This document shows positions 12,575-24,040 of a stretch of DNA of 64,000 nt, one piece after another (positions within the stretch are counted from its first letter, which is position 1; each line of letters begins with the position of its first letter). Both the position numbers and the translations under genes were made by a program. Below the pieces are notes generated by a model. It saw only the letters and a list, made by a program, of their open reading frames with translations, made no database searches and was not told where the DNA came from. Origin of the DNA: Lepiota brunneoincarnata (taxonomy: Eukaryota > Basidiomycota > Agaricomycetes > Agaricales > Agaricaceae); NCBI GenBank assembly GCA_023014365.1, contig JAEBUN010000004.1:1054001-1118000 (forward strand), given 5' to 3'.

Positions 12575-15500
12575 CTATGGCTTCGCCTTGATGTTGCTGA
12601 CAATGAGGTTCTACAACAGATAGATTAGTACAAAGGCTTGTTGGTAGAACAGGATGCCGATCAATCACTTTGTACATTTGGACATCTCCCTTGAACTTGC
12701 TGACCGTTCCATTCCCACATACCCAGAGCTGAGGGGGAACAGCTAGTTATTGCAACAATCAAGCACATAAGAGTTTCTGTACGGTACCTCGTTCGCTACT
12801 GTCGTGATGAATCGCTCATCGTGAGATATCACAATCACACCACCGTTCCACGTCTGTATTGCGCTCATGAGGGCATCGAGACCCTAAGGTGGGTTGATTA
12901 TCTACAAGTTCCGGCCCATGACCACGGAGATTCATACCTCAATATCCAAATGGTTAGTCGGCTACAGAAAGTGCCTAAAATTAGCTCAAAAATAAGTGAC
13001 CTATGAAGAACAGACCTCGTCAAGCAACAATACATGAGGACGTTGTAGGGACAATAGCGCGAACGCCACACGAGATTTCTGTCCTCCGGACAATGTCCCT
13101 ATCAACTGCAACCTACACAACAAGGGATCATTGAGCTCTACCCCCGATCAACACAACAACAGCACACACCCGGTCATACCACTGATCTGGAAGTTTCCAA
13201 GATGGCCCCGATACTCCTGTTCAGTCCTACCCGGGAACCTCGACGCCAGGAATTGCACCGGAGACATCGTTGGAACCAATGTGTCTACATGATGCTGAGC
13301 GAAGTAACCGCTGCGGTGAAATTTGTATCATCCACGGAACTGTCCAGGAGACGACGACTCACACGCGTAGCCGACCGTTGCGGGTAACATGGCCCGACAA
13401 CGGGTTTAACTCTCCTGTCAATATCTTGATGCTGGATCCGAGCTCAACAAAATGCGCGGACGTGTACAAATTTCACCTACATTGTCGATTTACCAGCTCC
13501 GTTGGCACCGACCATTGCAATACGGGAATCAAATCCCACATCGAAATGTATGCTCTTGAGGATTATCTTGTCAGGCGCATAGCCAAACGTAACCTCATTC
13601 ATCTGCAATAGAGGAGGGGATATCTTTTCTATTTCGGGGAACCTGCACGCAGAAATCAGAAGTGAGACTCTAGACAGACACCGAATCAAATACTTGAAGC
13701 TTTCCGTCTCCTGTTCCTCGGGTGGTTGGAGATCTGGTAGCTGAAAGACCTCAGCCCCAATTCACATCAAAAATGTTGCATCACACCTTCTCCAATATTT
13801 TTATCTTCATCTGAGCCTGGGCGGCTGAAGGTCTGTCGGCCACGAGTAGCACACACGCCAAGGAGAGTTTACATACCACGGTTGGCATTATAACGCCAGC
13901 GGTCAATGAATGCTTGAAGATGTTTGCGATATTCCATTTGCGTCTCGTATTCTTTACGCATATTGCGGTCGCGCTCCGATTTAGTTGAATAGAATTGAGT
14001 GAAGTTCCTAAGTGATCGATCTGTTTCATGAGTGTCAAGATTCATGCGGTGATTCATACCCCTTGTAATAATCTAGCCTGCCCGAATGCTGATGAATGAT
14101 ATCCGTGGCTACAGCATCCCTTTGTATGTGACTCATCAGGCCATGACATCTAAGGGAGAATCGAAACCACCCACAAGAATGCGCGATCGTGCGATCTTAG
14201 ACACTATGATTAGCACGAGACTGAATCCTTGCAGTACACCTGAGCCTCACACTACTAGCAGAGTTCCTGACCATGTTTGTAAGTAATCCTCAAGCCAAGC
14301 AAGAGCGTTAAGGTCGACTGCGAAGCAGGATGAGCATGTTGATTCATCAGTCAGCAGATTAGGCCACCCACTATGGTTGGAAGGCTCGTCCAATAATAGT
14401 AGGGAGGGCTAAAGACGCCTTAGGCTACTGATGTACCAGACAAAGTCAAGAAATCTGGATGCACCTTGACAAACAAAGCTCTTGCAAGCGCCAGCCGCAT
14501 CCTATTGAAGGGAAGTTGAGGAGGCTAGTTCTAGCTCCAAGGAAGGATCTTACCGCCAACCACCACTGAAAGATTTCGTGGGTCGCTGTTGATCAGCCTC
14601 GTCGAAGCCCAGACCTGCTCAATTGTTCAGATATTGCACTTTATTCACAGTACGGCCCACCTGCAAGCAAAGCTGCCGCTCGAGAGGGACCACTCTCGGC
14701 GTCCATATCCGTCAGCCGAGCATGGACCTCTGCCAATCTCGATGACAATTCCTCCCTCTCATCCTCGAACCGCTTTTCATCACCGGCAGATTCTAGTTCG
14801 GCGAGTTTGGCATCCAACATCGCTTGTTCTTTCAAAAGGTGATCGCGCCAAACATCGGCCTTGAGCACCGAATCAATGGCAATGGTGTCATCGCCTATGA
14901 CCTAGTGTGATATTCACGGTGTTCTGATGCTGAAACGCACGAACGAGACAACCTACCTCCTGTTCTACGAAAAGAATAGTGATATGTGGTGGTATGGGCA
15001 CTTCCCGCATAGCGATGTGCCGCAGCAGCGTTGATTTGCCAACACCTAGAGATCTGTTAGCACTAGTACGGTTCTGATAAACCTTCTATCGAGCACCGTT
15101 CCGGCCAATCAACCCGTAACGACGTCCGTGGGCGAGAGTCAAGGATGCACCGGACCTGATACAAGTCATTAGCCGATCAATCTGTTTCACCGAGGTTAAC
15201 AGCGACCCACAATATCCGGTTGGAGCCAAAATTAACGTCGATGGAGGGCAAGTGAACGTCCTTGCTCTTGTTTTTCGCGTTGGCACTGGCGTCGAGTGGG
15301 TTGATCTAAGACCACGGCGTTCAGAAAACGCATCGATTGTGAGGTGATAGAATTTTGCCTTCATAAAAATCTCCTCATATGTTTGCTATATCAAAATGGG
15401 TGGCAGTGAAAACCAGGTAACTGGAAGGCAACAATCAAACCTACTTGTTTGCGGTGTTGGTCGAGTAGTTTGGAACCTTCGTAAAGATCTCTTCGAGCAC

Positions 15501-16035
15501 GCTTTTCAATTTTAGCCTGGGTACGTTGGTATGAGATACAGGGACATGGGGCGATATAACATGCACAAAAGACCAACTCGGAGTTTGGCTTCCTGTTTCT
15601 CGAGCTTCTTAACATCGACACGAGATGCCCTGCAGCCCCTTGAGAAACGGATAATGGCTAGGATAGGTGACCTGCGACGCACTTTCCCTTGTTGATGGAT
15701 TCCAGATCCACCCCTTCGGACAAGGCGATTGTATTCGACATCTGTGTTTTGCTCATATCCATCACTTTGTCCAGTTTCTGTAATTTTGGGCGAGCCTTGT
15801 TTTTAATGCGAGCCCTGAGCTGGTCGTCCAAAAGATCTCCCAGCCTGAGCATAAGTTTGGCGAGAACATCGCGCCGATCACCGGCCACAGATTGGAGGAT
15901 GTCACGAGCGACGTGGAGGACGTCTTCTTCTTCACCGGCATCATCGACGAGATAGCCCGCGAGGTATTGAATGATGGCATCCTCTGTTCCAGGGAATGAA
16001 ATACGGATCTCCTGTGCAATCTCGTCTGACGACAT
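12575..16035 (-). CDS. GCN20: ABCF-family ATPase, Gcn20-like
   Basis: Soluble twin-ABC ATPase of the Gcn20/ABCF3 type, which in yeast works with Gcn1 to activate the kinase Gcn2 on ribosomes (family knowledge). Start at [11 protein letters not shown] (16035). NBD1 reads [20 protein letters not shown], the signature is [18 protein letters not shown], Walker B is [10 protein letters not shown], and the H-switch SHDRAFL is followed by [20 protein letters not shown]2 begins with [15 protein letters not shown] and [13 protein letters not shown]; the protein ends [30 protein letters not shown], with the stop at 12575. The gene is shredded by many tiny introns. SHDRAFL sits on a 21-nt exon (14175-14195). 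The intron at 15306-15358 needs a GC donor to join IFMK to [11 protein letters not shown]. No membrane segments. All exon joins I tested keep frame. Confidence 0.93.
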
Positions 16036-16286
16036 GACACAGCCCTGGTGCAAGATGTGGTTGTTGGGGACGTTAAAAATTAGAATGGACGGGCCAAGGG
16101 GACGAGTTGCCCGAAAAGGGAGTGTTGATCAGCTCCGGCCGTTTGGTGGCCATGGTTGCAGCCTGGAATTTGTTGGTGAGAATAAAAGTGATGATGCACC
16201 CTGACACCGCTACTGTGGACAACATATGTAAGTGTTTGAATGCCTTCCCAATTGATTCCCATCCTCCTCGTACTGGCCGTTCACTA

Positions 16287-17765
16287 ATGCGGCTCCTCGT
16301 CTTTGTTCTCTTCGCGGCATTCCGTCTCGTCTGCGCTCTTGTCAACGTCACTATCGATGACTACTACGGGGATCCTGTCACTGGCGCTCAGGTGGCCTAT
16401 ACCCCGGAGACTGGCGATTGGAAGTTTGGCCCTAGCTGTTCCCGCTGTACCGCCCGCCCAGATCCATTTCGAGCACGGAATGGTGCGTCCCAAAACACCT
16501 TACCCACCCTCCCTATCCCTAGACCAGCAGCTGACCGTCAGGTTCAGGAACTTGGCATGATGGAACTTTTGTGAGCTGACTGACATCCATACCATTTGTC
16601 ATGTTTTTGGCTCAACTCGCCATGTTTAGAACCCAGCACGAGGGAATTCTCCAAATACCCCACTTCTTGCGTCTGTCAAGTTCTATGGTACGCGTTTCGC
16701 CGGAAGCCCCTGCGTGCGCGACTCACAAAGTTCGTAGGCTCTGCTGTGTATGTCTATTGCATCCTTTCACTCTCTCAAGAGAAGCCGAGGTGAGTCCATC
16801 CAGAACCCGCGCAACAACCCGTTTGATCATCAATCACAGCGGCGATTCCAATATGATATTCCTTATCGACTCCCAAGAGGTTGGATCTTATCGCGCTTCA
16901 GCACCGGGAATAAAAGATGTCTTTGTATACGATGTTCTTGTATATTCGAACCACTCCTTACCGATGGGGAATCATACAATCACTATTCAAAACGGCCAAC
17001 CAAATAGCGGAAGATCCCTCATGATGCTGGACTACATTACTTACTCGTAAGGAGGCTCTTTTTTTTTTCTTTCCGATACTTGTTCCCGCTGAACATCGTC
17101 AAAGGACCGATGAACAAAGGGCGCCAGCGCCAGAGTCGCCGACTTCGGCTATTTCAGCACCTGGACCCCCGAGCACATCATCTAAAAGCAAAATGCTGAC
17201 TGGGGTGCTGGTCGCTGTCTGCCTTCTGTTTGCTATCATCCTCGCATTTCTTCTCTATCGCCTTTTCATCACAAGGGGCAGAATCTCTGGGGCCAGAAGC
17301 CAGATTCTTCCCACTTCAATACGACGCAAGGGACACCTCGCACGCAAATGGCTACCATGGCACCTCTCACACAAACGGAGTGTTTCTTTCGACGCTTCCC
17401 TTCTCATGTCTAGCCGCCCTCGACCGCCACCCGAAAGTACCAAGGAGCCGTCTTCACCCCAACCAATCATCTCTCCACAGCGCCAGTCTAGGGCCCTCCT
17501 AGCTCCTGATGAACCAGAACTAGCGCACAGCAAGCCGATCGGAGGCTACTGGGCATCAATCATGTCCTGGCGAGATCGCACCGTACGAGAGGCGGAGATT
17601 CCATCTCTGCCACCCACAAGTCATGCTCCTACGACCATTTTGTCCGGACCGACCCTGGCTAGGCCAGAGGCACTATCTCGGCATCAACGCCCTCAGCATC
17701 ATCATGAATCACCAGGAACAACACGGGCACAGCCCCAGCGCAAGTTCACCATCATGAACGTATGA
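16287..17765 (+). CDS. Single-pass membrane protein with short ectodomain (unknown function)
   Basis: Start MRLLVFVLFAAFRLVCA at 16287 is a signal peptide; mature protein begins near LVNVTIDDYYG. The ectodomain includes CSRCTARPDP, SGTWHDGTF (joined across an intron), VGSAVYVYCIL and a beta-rich stretch ending MLDYITYS. One transmembrane helix (VLVAVCLLFAIILAFLLY) follows at about 17200-17260, then a basic Ser/Pro-rich cytoplasmic tail ending at 17765. This arrangement is a recurrent, uncharacterised membrane-protein family in Agaricomycetes (from memory). The gene is divergent from GCN20, with a 251-bp gap. Exon borders in the 16.6-16.8 kb part are less certain. No function should be assigned; a cell-surface sensing or wall-associated role would be speculation. 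Confidence 0.8.
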
Positions 17766-18491
17766 AACTAAACTCGTCCCTACCAGCGTTCATGGTGCTT
17801 CCGATTCAACCTCTGTCGCGTTCTCTGCGACCCACCCACCTCCCTTCCCCTGCGATCGCTCCTGCCACTGCACTAGTCTCGTGTTCCCCGAAAATTAAGT
17901 TTGTTGTTCTCGCTCTCATCTACAACTGTGTTGTTTCCTCACTTGTACACATACTTGCATCGATCCGGGTTCGGTACTTTAGCAGTTTCATACAAGAACC
18001 AATATAATAGTCCTCGGCCAGAGTGCTGGCCAATATACAGAACATCAATTCTCCCGGAACAGCTGCGCACCAGAAAACCCAACACCCATCAACCATCTGC
18101 ATCAGACCTCGATGGATACCGCTTAAAGATCAGCTTCACTAACGACACCGGTAATCCCTTAAGGCCTCAATTTCCACCCGACCAGAACATGTGGCTAACC
18201 ATCTCAAATACGTTGACGGCAGTCAGTTCCAGCCCATCCAAATAGTACTACCACAAAATATAGAGAGGAGATGCCGAGATTGAAAAAGGGCGGCAGAAAA
18301 TGGAAACGCTAAGGTATCAACTAAAACGAAGGGGAGGTATCAGGTGGTGGTACGGGAACCTAGTGTAATGTCGTCAAGGGCCAGGACGTTTGAATTTATC
18401 AAAATCAGATGTGGATGATGTCTACAACGGTGCGTCTCGAATTACAGAATTATCTGGGTTTTAGCCCTGAGCACTCTGTGTTCAGTACTCT
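17766..18491. other. Intergenic between convergent genes
   Basis: The 726-bp stretch lies between the 3' ends of the membrane protein (+) and the secreted protein (-). Short open frames here have no recognisable content. I read it as 3' untranslated sequence. Confidence 0.5.
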
Positions 18492-20175
18492 TCACGCGCG
18501 AAACGTCCACGGCCACCACGGCCCACCAGCTCGACCACGCCCACCACGGCCCTTCAGCAAAGTCAGCCCCATTTTCAAAGGAGAGTGTCATTTAGGATCC
18601 TTACCCCATTGTTGTTGTTGTTATTATTGCCACCGGCACCGCCTGCACCAGCACCTCCAGCAGCACCTCCGGCACCAGCACCACCAGCACCTCCAGCAGC
18701 ACCACCAGCATCGGCATCGGCATCGGCACCGGCACCTCCAGCACCGGCATTTCCACCAGCACCGCCTGCACCAGCACCTCCAGCAGCACCACCAGCATCG
18801 GCATCGGCATCGGCATCGGCATCAGCACCAGCACCTCCAGCACCGGCATTTCCACCAGCACCGCCTGCACCAGCACCTCCGGCATCGGCATCGGCATCAG
18901 CACCAGCATTGTCACCATTGTTGTCTGCGCCAGTATTGTCACCGTTGTCGCCTGCACCAGCGTTGTCGCCGTTATCACCTGCAGCGTCGCCTGCGCCTGC
19001 ATTATCATCATTACCTGCAGCGCCCCCGTTGTTATCGTTGTTGTTGTTGTTTCCGCCGTCGTTTCCACCGTCGGCCGGAGCGCCTCCAGGGGTAGCAGTG
19101 AACTAACGAGAAATGAGGACGGTCATCCCAGCAAGTGCAATAATACTCACATAGACACAGTCATCTAAGCAGCCATGTTGTGCGATTGGAACGATGACAG
19201 GCTGGTGATTTGCAGCAGCATTAATCGAGCAAAGGCGGTAGGCTCCAGCAGGAAGGCCAGCAGCGACATCAGCGGTTAGTACCCCGTTAGCGGCCGGAGC
19301 ATTCAACCCCTGTTGGTGGTTTTTGTCAGTACCGAACGAACGGCTGTGTAGGGACGCTATGAATTCCTGACCTTGAAAAATGCAAATTTTTTGGGATCAG
19401 TGGGTGTAGTTTGATCGAGAGAATCCAATAGCTCGACGACCACGTGTGAATGCCCAATGATAGTGCCCTGATTGTTAAGCTGCTGAGGAGCGGCAAAGTA
19501 ATTTGCCTGAGCGTTCACGAAGGCACCGGTCTGGAGGTTACTGATGGCCATGGTGATTGTGAAGGCATCGTCGGAGGGAATGGTGTCACCATTCTTTGGG
19601 AAGGTGAACTTGGACGAGGGCATGCGATCTACCGAGGGGATGACTCCAATCGGGGCAGGGTTACATGAGCCCGTTGTGATCTGCTTGCCATTGGTGATAG
19701 GCAGATCAGGTACGGTCAGACAGTGGTTGATAAAATTGTTGGTAGATGTCAACGAGGCGACTTGACCTGTCCAAATTAATTTTGAAAATCTATTATTGGA
19801 TATGATAAGGGGGGATCGGCATACCATCTACTGGAACATCTTGACCGTCGTTTGCAAAGCCTTCAGCGATGACTTGAGGATCGAGTGCTGTGAGCAGTTC
19901 AATTTAACTCAACCCATCAGATACTCAAACCGCAAAAATATCGTACTTAATGAGGTTTGTGGGTCGGCATTGTCATTGCCTCCAGCAGTATTATCGCCTC
20001 CAGCGTTGTCATTTCCTCCGTTGTTGTTGTTGTTCCCTCCGTCGTTGGCATTGCCGCCGCCGCCGCCACCACCACCGCGATTTCTCTGATTGTCCTGGCG
20101 AGGAACAACGGTGGCAGAGACTTGGGAGAGAAGAGGAAGAATCGCGAGTAGTGCAAAGGACGTCGAAAGCTTCAT
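18492..20175 (-). CDS. Secreted Gly/Asn/Ala-rich repeat protein
   Basis: Start MKLSTSFALLAILPLLSQVSA (20175) is a signal peptide, followed by a Gly/Asn-rich segment. The conserved core includes DLPITNGKQITTGSCNPAP, MPSSKFTFPKNGD, GHSHVVVELLD, PKKFAFFKGLNAPA and NHQPVIVPIAQHGCLDDCVYF. This core is widespread in mushroom-forming fungi, and I recall it being mislabelled in some databases as a ribosomal protein S17; that label does not fit. A C-terminal low-complexity tail made of Asn-Gly, Asp-Asn-Ala and Gly-Ala units follows. A last intron of 53 nt (GTAAGG...GAAG) probably leads to a final exon rich in Gly/Arg (GRGGRGRAGG) with the stop at 18492. If that intron is not used, translation ends about 75 nt earlier. 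Likely extracellular or wall-associated; function unknown. Confidence 0.85.
18620..18960. repeat. Trinucleotide/hexanucleotide coding repeats (Gly-Ala, Asp-Ala)
   Basis: Tandem GCA/CCA/CCT-type triplets interspersed with three GCATCG hexamer blocks (about 18707-18730, 18798-18822 and 18881-18898). Two neighbouring segments (about 18630-18800 and 18765-18900) are near copies, so the array has grown by local duplication. On the minus strand it encodes Gly-Gly-Ala and Ala-Asp-Ala-Asp runs. Confidence 0.85.
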
Positions 20176-21320
20176 TTTAACGATAGTATTGAACGAAAGA
20201 CTTCACGGAAGCCGAAAAAGAACGTGAGTCTGCACTAATGGATGGCTGACAGACTGAACAAGTGGTGTTAGCACGGGTCCTCGCTGGTGTGTAAGCACAA
20301 GACCTACAGAGAGAGGAAAGCCAGGCAGCACGGCTGCGGAAAAAATAATTTGAGGGACAAAGAAACTGAGGGGGGTAAAGAAGAGAGAGGCATTCACAGA
20401 GTTTTCCGGACCTTATATACCACCCCAGGGGATGGGAATTCCTTTACGGCTAGGGTTACCACGGAAACCTTTGGCACTTGAGGGGAGAATGAGGAATGGA
20501 ATTCATAGGATCCAGTCGCTCGGTTAGCAAACCTGCACGATTGAGTCCTTGTTCCCTTAGAGTGGATTTCATTGCCATGTTCGCAAGGGTGAAACGATTG
20601 TTCCACGCACATTGTGAACCAGTACCTGGCCATCAATGTGCTATGTAGCGCAATTGTGGGTTAGCCGTTTTTTGTCTTGGCGGGTTTGCCAAGAGGGATT
20701 AGTCAGTTTTTCCCCACAATGCCCGTTTTGTATGTACCCTGAAAGGCTCCACTGTCGCCATATGGCTTCCAAGTGCCCTCACGACTGGAAACGGGCTGGA
20801 AACCAACCACTCCGATTTTTCAGGGAGCGGGTGTTGGACGTCTGCAAAACAATCTCCGATATCGTTAATGCCCTGAAGCCTGAGGGGATCAATCATTGCG
20901 ACTGCATCACGAATCATCAACCCTCGTTGTCATTGGGTTGCAACAACATCAAAACCAGCATAAAGGTATTCATTCTCTCTCTGAGATGGCCGGTGGAGTA
21001 CTCGGAACCATTCATCTCCTTGACAGTGACTGGGTGATGAGCATTCACGTTTGTGATCGATTCACATACAAATTGGCCTCCTCGTGCAACGGGTAGATCG
21101 GGTTTCAATCCGGCGTAAGACGGGGTGGATCTGCAGGCCCATGGAGATATTTCGATATTGCGAAGGACCAATAGAATGCGTTGGACCAGCGTTAGCGTGT
21201 AATCGTCGTCGCTTCGTGCTCGATATTATTGATGCGTACAAGGAGGCATATCGTACAAACGTAAAAAATAAAGGTCAAGAACAAACACAACAGAAAACGA
21301 AAAGACGACGCCAGTTCGAG
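20176..21320. other. Intergenic, promoter side of the secreted-protein gene
   Basis: The 1.1-kb gap lies between the start of the secreted protein gene (-) and the 3' end of the SAP30-like gene (-). Short open frames on both strands look random. A TATA-like element for the minus-strand gene lies near 20415. Nothing else recognised. Confidence 0.5.
20412..20419 (-). promoter_or_regulatory. TATA-like element upstream of the secreted-protein gene
   Basis: On the minus strand the sequence reads TATATAAG, about 240 bp before the ATG at 20175. A strong secreted-protein promoter with a TATA box is plausible, but the spacing implies a long leader; sequence-only call. Confidence 0.35.
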
Positions 21321-22042
21321 TCACTTGACTCGCAAGCCCTTGGACTTTTCAACAGCACACATAAACGACGCTAGCATGTCCACCTCGTCCTTCCCATTGA
21401 TGGGTGGCATTTCCCTGAAATGCTTTTCCACAATGCTGGCCAACACACTATGTATCTCATCTACGTCCGCCAGTATCGGTGTGCGGTTTCTGGCCTCTTC
21501 TTCCAGTAAACGGGAACTTCGGCGTCTGCTCTGTTCTTTTGATTCGCGACGCGGCCTGTTGGCCGGCGTAGTTGCCACTGGTGGGCTGAGGGCTCTTGAA
21601 GAATGATATGGGGGAGTCGCGAGGCTGGCAGGGTAGGGTGGTTCTTCTGCAGAGAGAGGAGACGGCCGCACGTCCGGAACGATGTCGTGTTGAGTTATGT
21701 AGCAATAAAGTACTGAGAGGGGCATCTTCGAAAACTCGACCTGGGGTGGGGTGGGTTCGCAAGTCTTGACGTCAGGGAGATAACAGCACTACCCACCATA
21801 GAAGTCCTCTGTGGCTCTTCAACATCTTTCTTCCCGTTACTCGATGCCGTCGCTGTCACTGGTTCTACGCGTTTCCGCTTTACTCGCGGCTCGCCATCAG
21901 GTTTGTCGGCGGCCTGCCTCTTGGTGGTGGACGTGATGGCGCTAGGAGGCGCCATATAGGCTGCATCGTCATTGAGTTTTTTGCGCGCCTGGGGGCGTGA
22001 ACGGGAGCCTGAGGCTGATATCTGTGCGGGAACAGAGGCCAT
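21321..22042 (-). CDS. Probable SAP30-like Sin3-binding chromatin protein
   Basis: Start MASVPAQISASG (22042). Exon 1 is basic with an NLS-like block (RVKRKRVEP); an intron joins RTSM to VEFSKMPLSVLYCYITQHD. The C-terminal half reads RNRTPILADVDEIHSVLA, VEKHFREMPP and VDMLASFMCAVEKSK, ending at 21321. A short (V)(D/E)FSKxxxxxLxxY segment, a basic Arg-rich linker and a final helix leading to a charged 'xxHF' motif resemble the Sin3-binding region of SAP30-type histone-deacetylase subunits as I know it in basidiomycetes. That assignment rests on pattern memory, not on a search. The gene is divergent from ARO2 with 227 bp between starts. Nuclear localisation is inferred from composition. Confidence 0.55.
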
Positions 22043-22269
22043 TTGGGCTGTTGGTAGGGATCAGAGGTTGGACAGGACAGGGAGACAAGCCTGCCAGGGT
22101 CCGGCAATTTACCGAGAGGCCGGCTGCCGAGAAAGGCAAGTGGCAGTAATCTTATCACACTGCACTCGTCCGACAACCTCAGTCCGCGGTCCCGCTTCGT
22201 CCGCTGCCACCCGCTATATAAATTCCTCCACCCTCCTCTGGGTACCCAATCTCCTTCCCTCGCCAAGAC

Positions 22270-23794
22270 ATGTCCACCTACGGTACTCTATTTCGCGTCA
22301 CCACCTACGGCGAGAGCCATTGCTGCCTCTGTCGGTGCCATCATCGACGGCTGCCCTCCCGTATGCCCCTAATCTTGTTTCGCTTCATGTCACCTTAACC
22401 TGCTCCCCCACAGGGACTTGAGCTCAAGGGAAACGACATTCAAACCCAGCTCAGCCGTCGAAGGCCCGGCCAGAGCAACCTCACGACCCCTGTATGATCC
22501 AAACATCCCGTAGTCATTTCGATTACCACCGATAACGTCCATCTTTATAGCGAAACGAAAAGGACCTAGTCCATCTCCAATCAGGCATTGAGCACGGCGT
22601 CACACTGGGCACACCTATTGCCCTCCTCGTCAAAAACGAAGACCAGCGACCTCATGATTATTCCGAAACCGACCTCTACCCTCGGCCGAGCCATGCCGAC
22701 TATACCTACCTCCAGAAATACGGCGTCAAGGCCAGCAGTGGTGGCGGACGTAGCAGCGCTCGCGAGACCGTCGGTAAAAAAGCATTCTCACATCTCAAAA
22801 CCACCACCCTCTTTGACCAACAATACTTCAGGTCGCGTCGCCGCAGGAGCCATCGCCGAGAAATATCTTAAACAGGCTTACGGGATAGAGATTGTTGCAT
22901 TTGTTTCTTCTGTGGGCAAAATCCACCTCCCGGATGCTCTAGCACCTGGCTCTCTCGGAGCGACCGATAATAACCAAGACAATGACGAGATCGAAGATAG
23001 CCTCTCGCCAGAATTCCGGAACCTCCTCTCAACCATCACTCGGGAAGAGGTCGACAAACACCCTACCAGGTGCCCTCACCCGGAGACAGCGGAGCGCATG
23101 ACACAGGTTTGTGCCTACATACTTTCGCCCCCCAACCATCAACTTACCTATTGGACTCCAGCGCATCATCCGCGCTAAAGACGCCCAGGATTCCATAGGA
23201 GGCACCGTTACCTGTGTCATCCGCAACGTCCCCGCTGGTCTCGGCGAGCCCGTCTTTGACAAATTCGAGGCTAAACTTGGACATGCCATGCTTTCCATCC
23301 CAGCTACGAAAGCTTTCGAGATCGGCTCCGGCTTCCGTGGGACAGAAGTCCCAGGAAGTAAACACAACGACCACTTTGTCGCTCGCCCAGATGGCAGACT
23401 GGGTACCAAGACCAACTGGAGTGGTGGTGTTCAAGGTGGAATCACCTAACGCCGAGGACATCTACTTCCGGTGTGTAGACATGATTTTATTTTTTGCATT
23501 AGGGGTTGAGCTCACAACTAGCGCTCCATCCACAGCATCGGTTTCAAGTCGCCTGCGACCATCTCTCAAGCACAAGAGACGGCGCAGTATGATGGTACAG
23601 CGGGCTCACTTGCCGCCCGCGGCCGTCACGATCCCTGCGTAGTCCCCAGGGCTGTTCCCATCGTCGAGGCTATGGCTGCTATCGTCGTCATGGATCAACT
23701 CCTCATACAGAACTCACGCAAGACCGCAGCAAGTCTCTTGCCCCCTGTTACTACTCTCCCTCCCACCATGGTCCTACCTCCCAAATCCATCTAG
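22270..23794 (+). CDS. ARO2: Chorismate synthase (two +1 interruptions)
   Basis: Seventh and last shikimate-pathway enzyme, converting EPSP to chorismate with reduced FMN. Start [18 protein letters not shown] at 22270. Conserved blocks follow: [141 protein letters not shown], stop 23794. At least five short introns splice cleanly. Two single extra bases break the frame: after ESHC (T at 22321 or 22324) and between GGIT and NAEDIYFR (T at 23447, giving an immediate TAA). Every other residue block is conserved, so decay looks very recent or the bases are sequencing errors. Length without the extra bases is normal for the family. Confidence 0.93.
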
Positions 23795-24040
23795 ATCCAC
23801 TAGAGCACTGACGTACCGAGTGATCGAATACCGTAAAAATATCATCTAATTTGTCTTGACATATATTTTGAGACGCGTATTCCCGGCCGTGCATCGAATC
23901 CAATATCATACAATATAGGAATAGCCAGTGAGAAGAATGTAGTGTATGAGAATACGATGAAAGAGAACTGCATACAGGAAGCCCGGAGTGTGAATGCCAG
24001 CAGAAAATAATAATAATAATTACAATGATTCATAGCTTGT

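Noticed and set aside
14090..14560. Apparent loss of the middle of Gcn20 NBD1
   Set aside because: All motifs are present once very small exons are recognised.
17762..18245. Plus-strand open frames downstream of the membrane protein
   Set aside because: They follow a clean stop at 17765 and look like 3' untranslated sequence.
24006..24022. Short (TAA)n microsatellite
   Set aside because: Five or so units in a 3' flank; nothing beyond a simple repeat.
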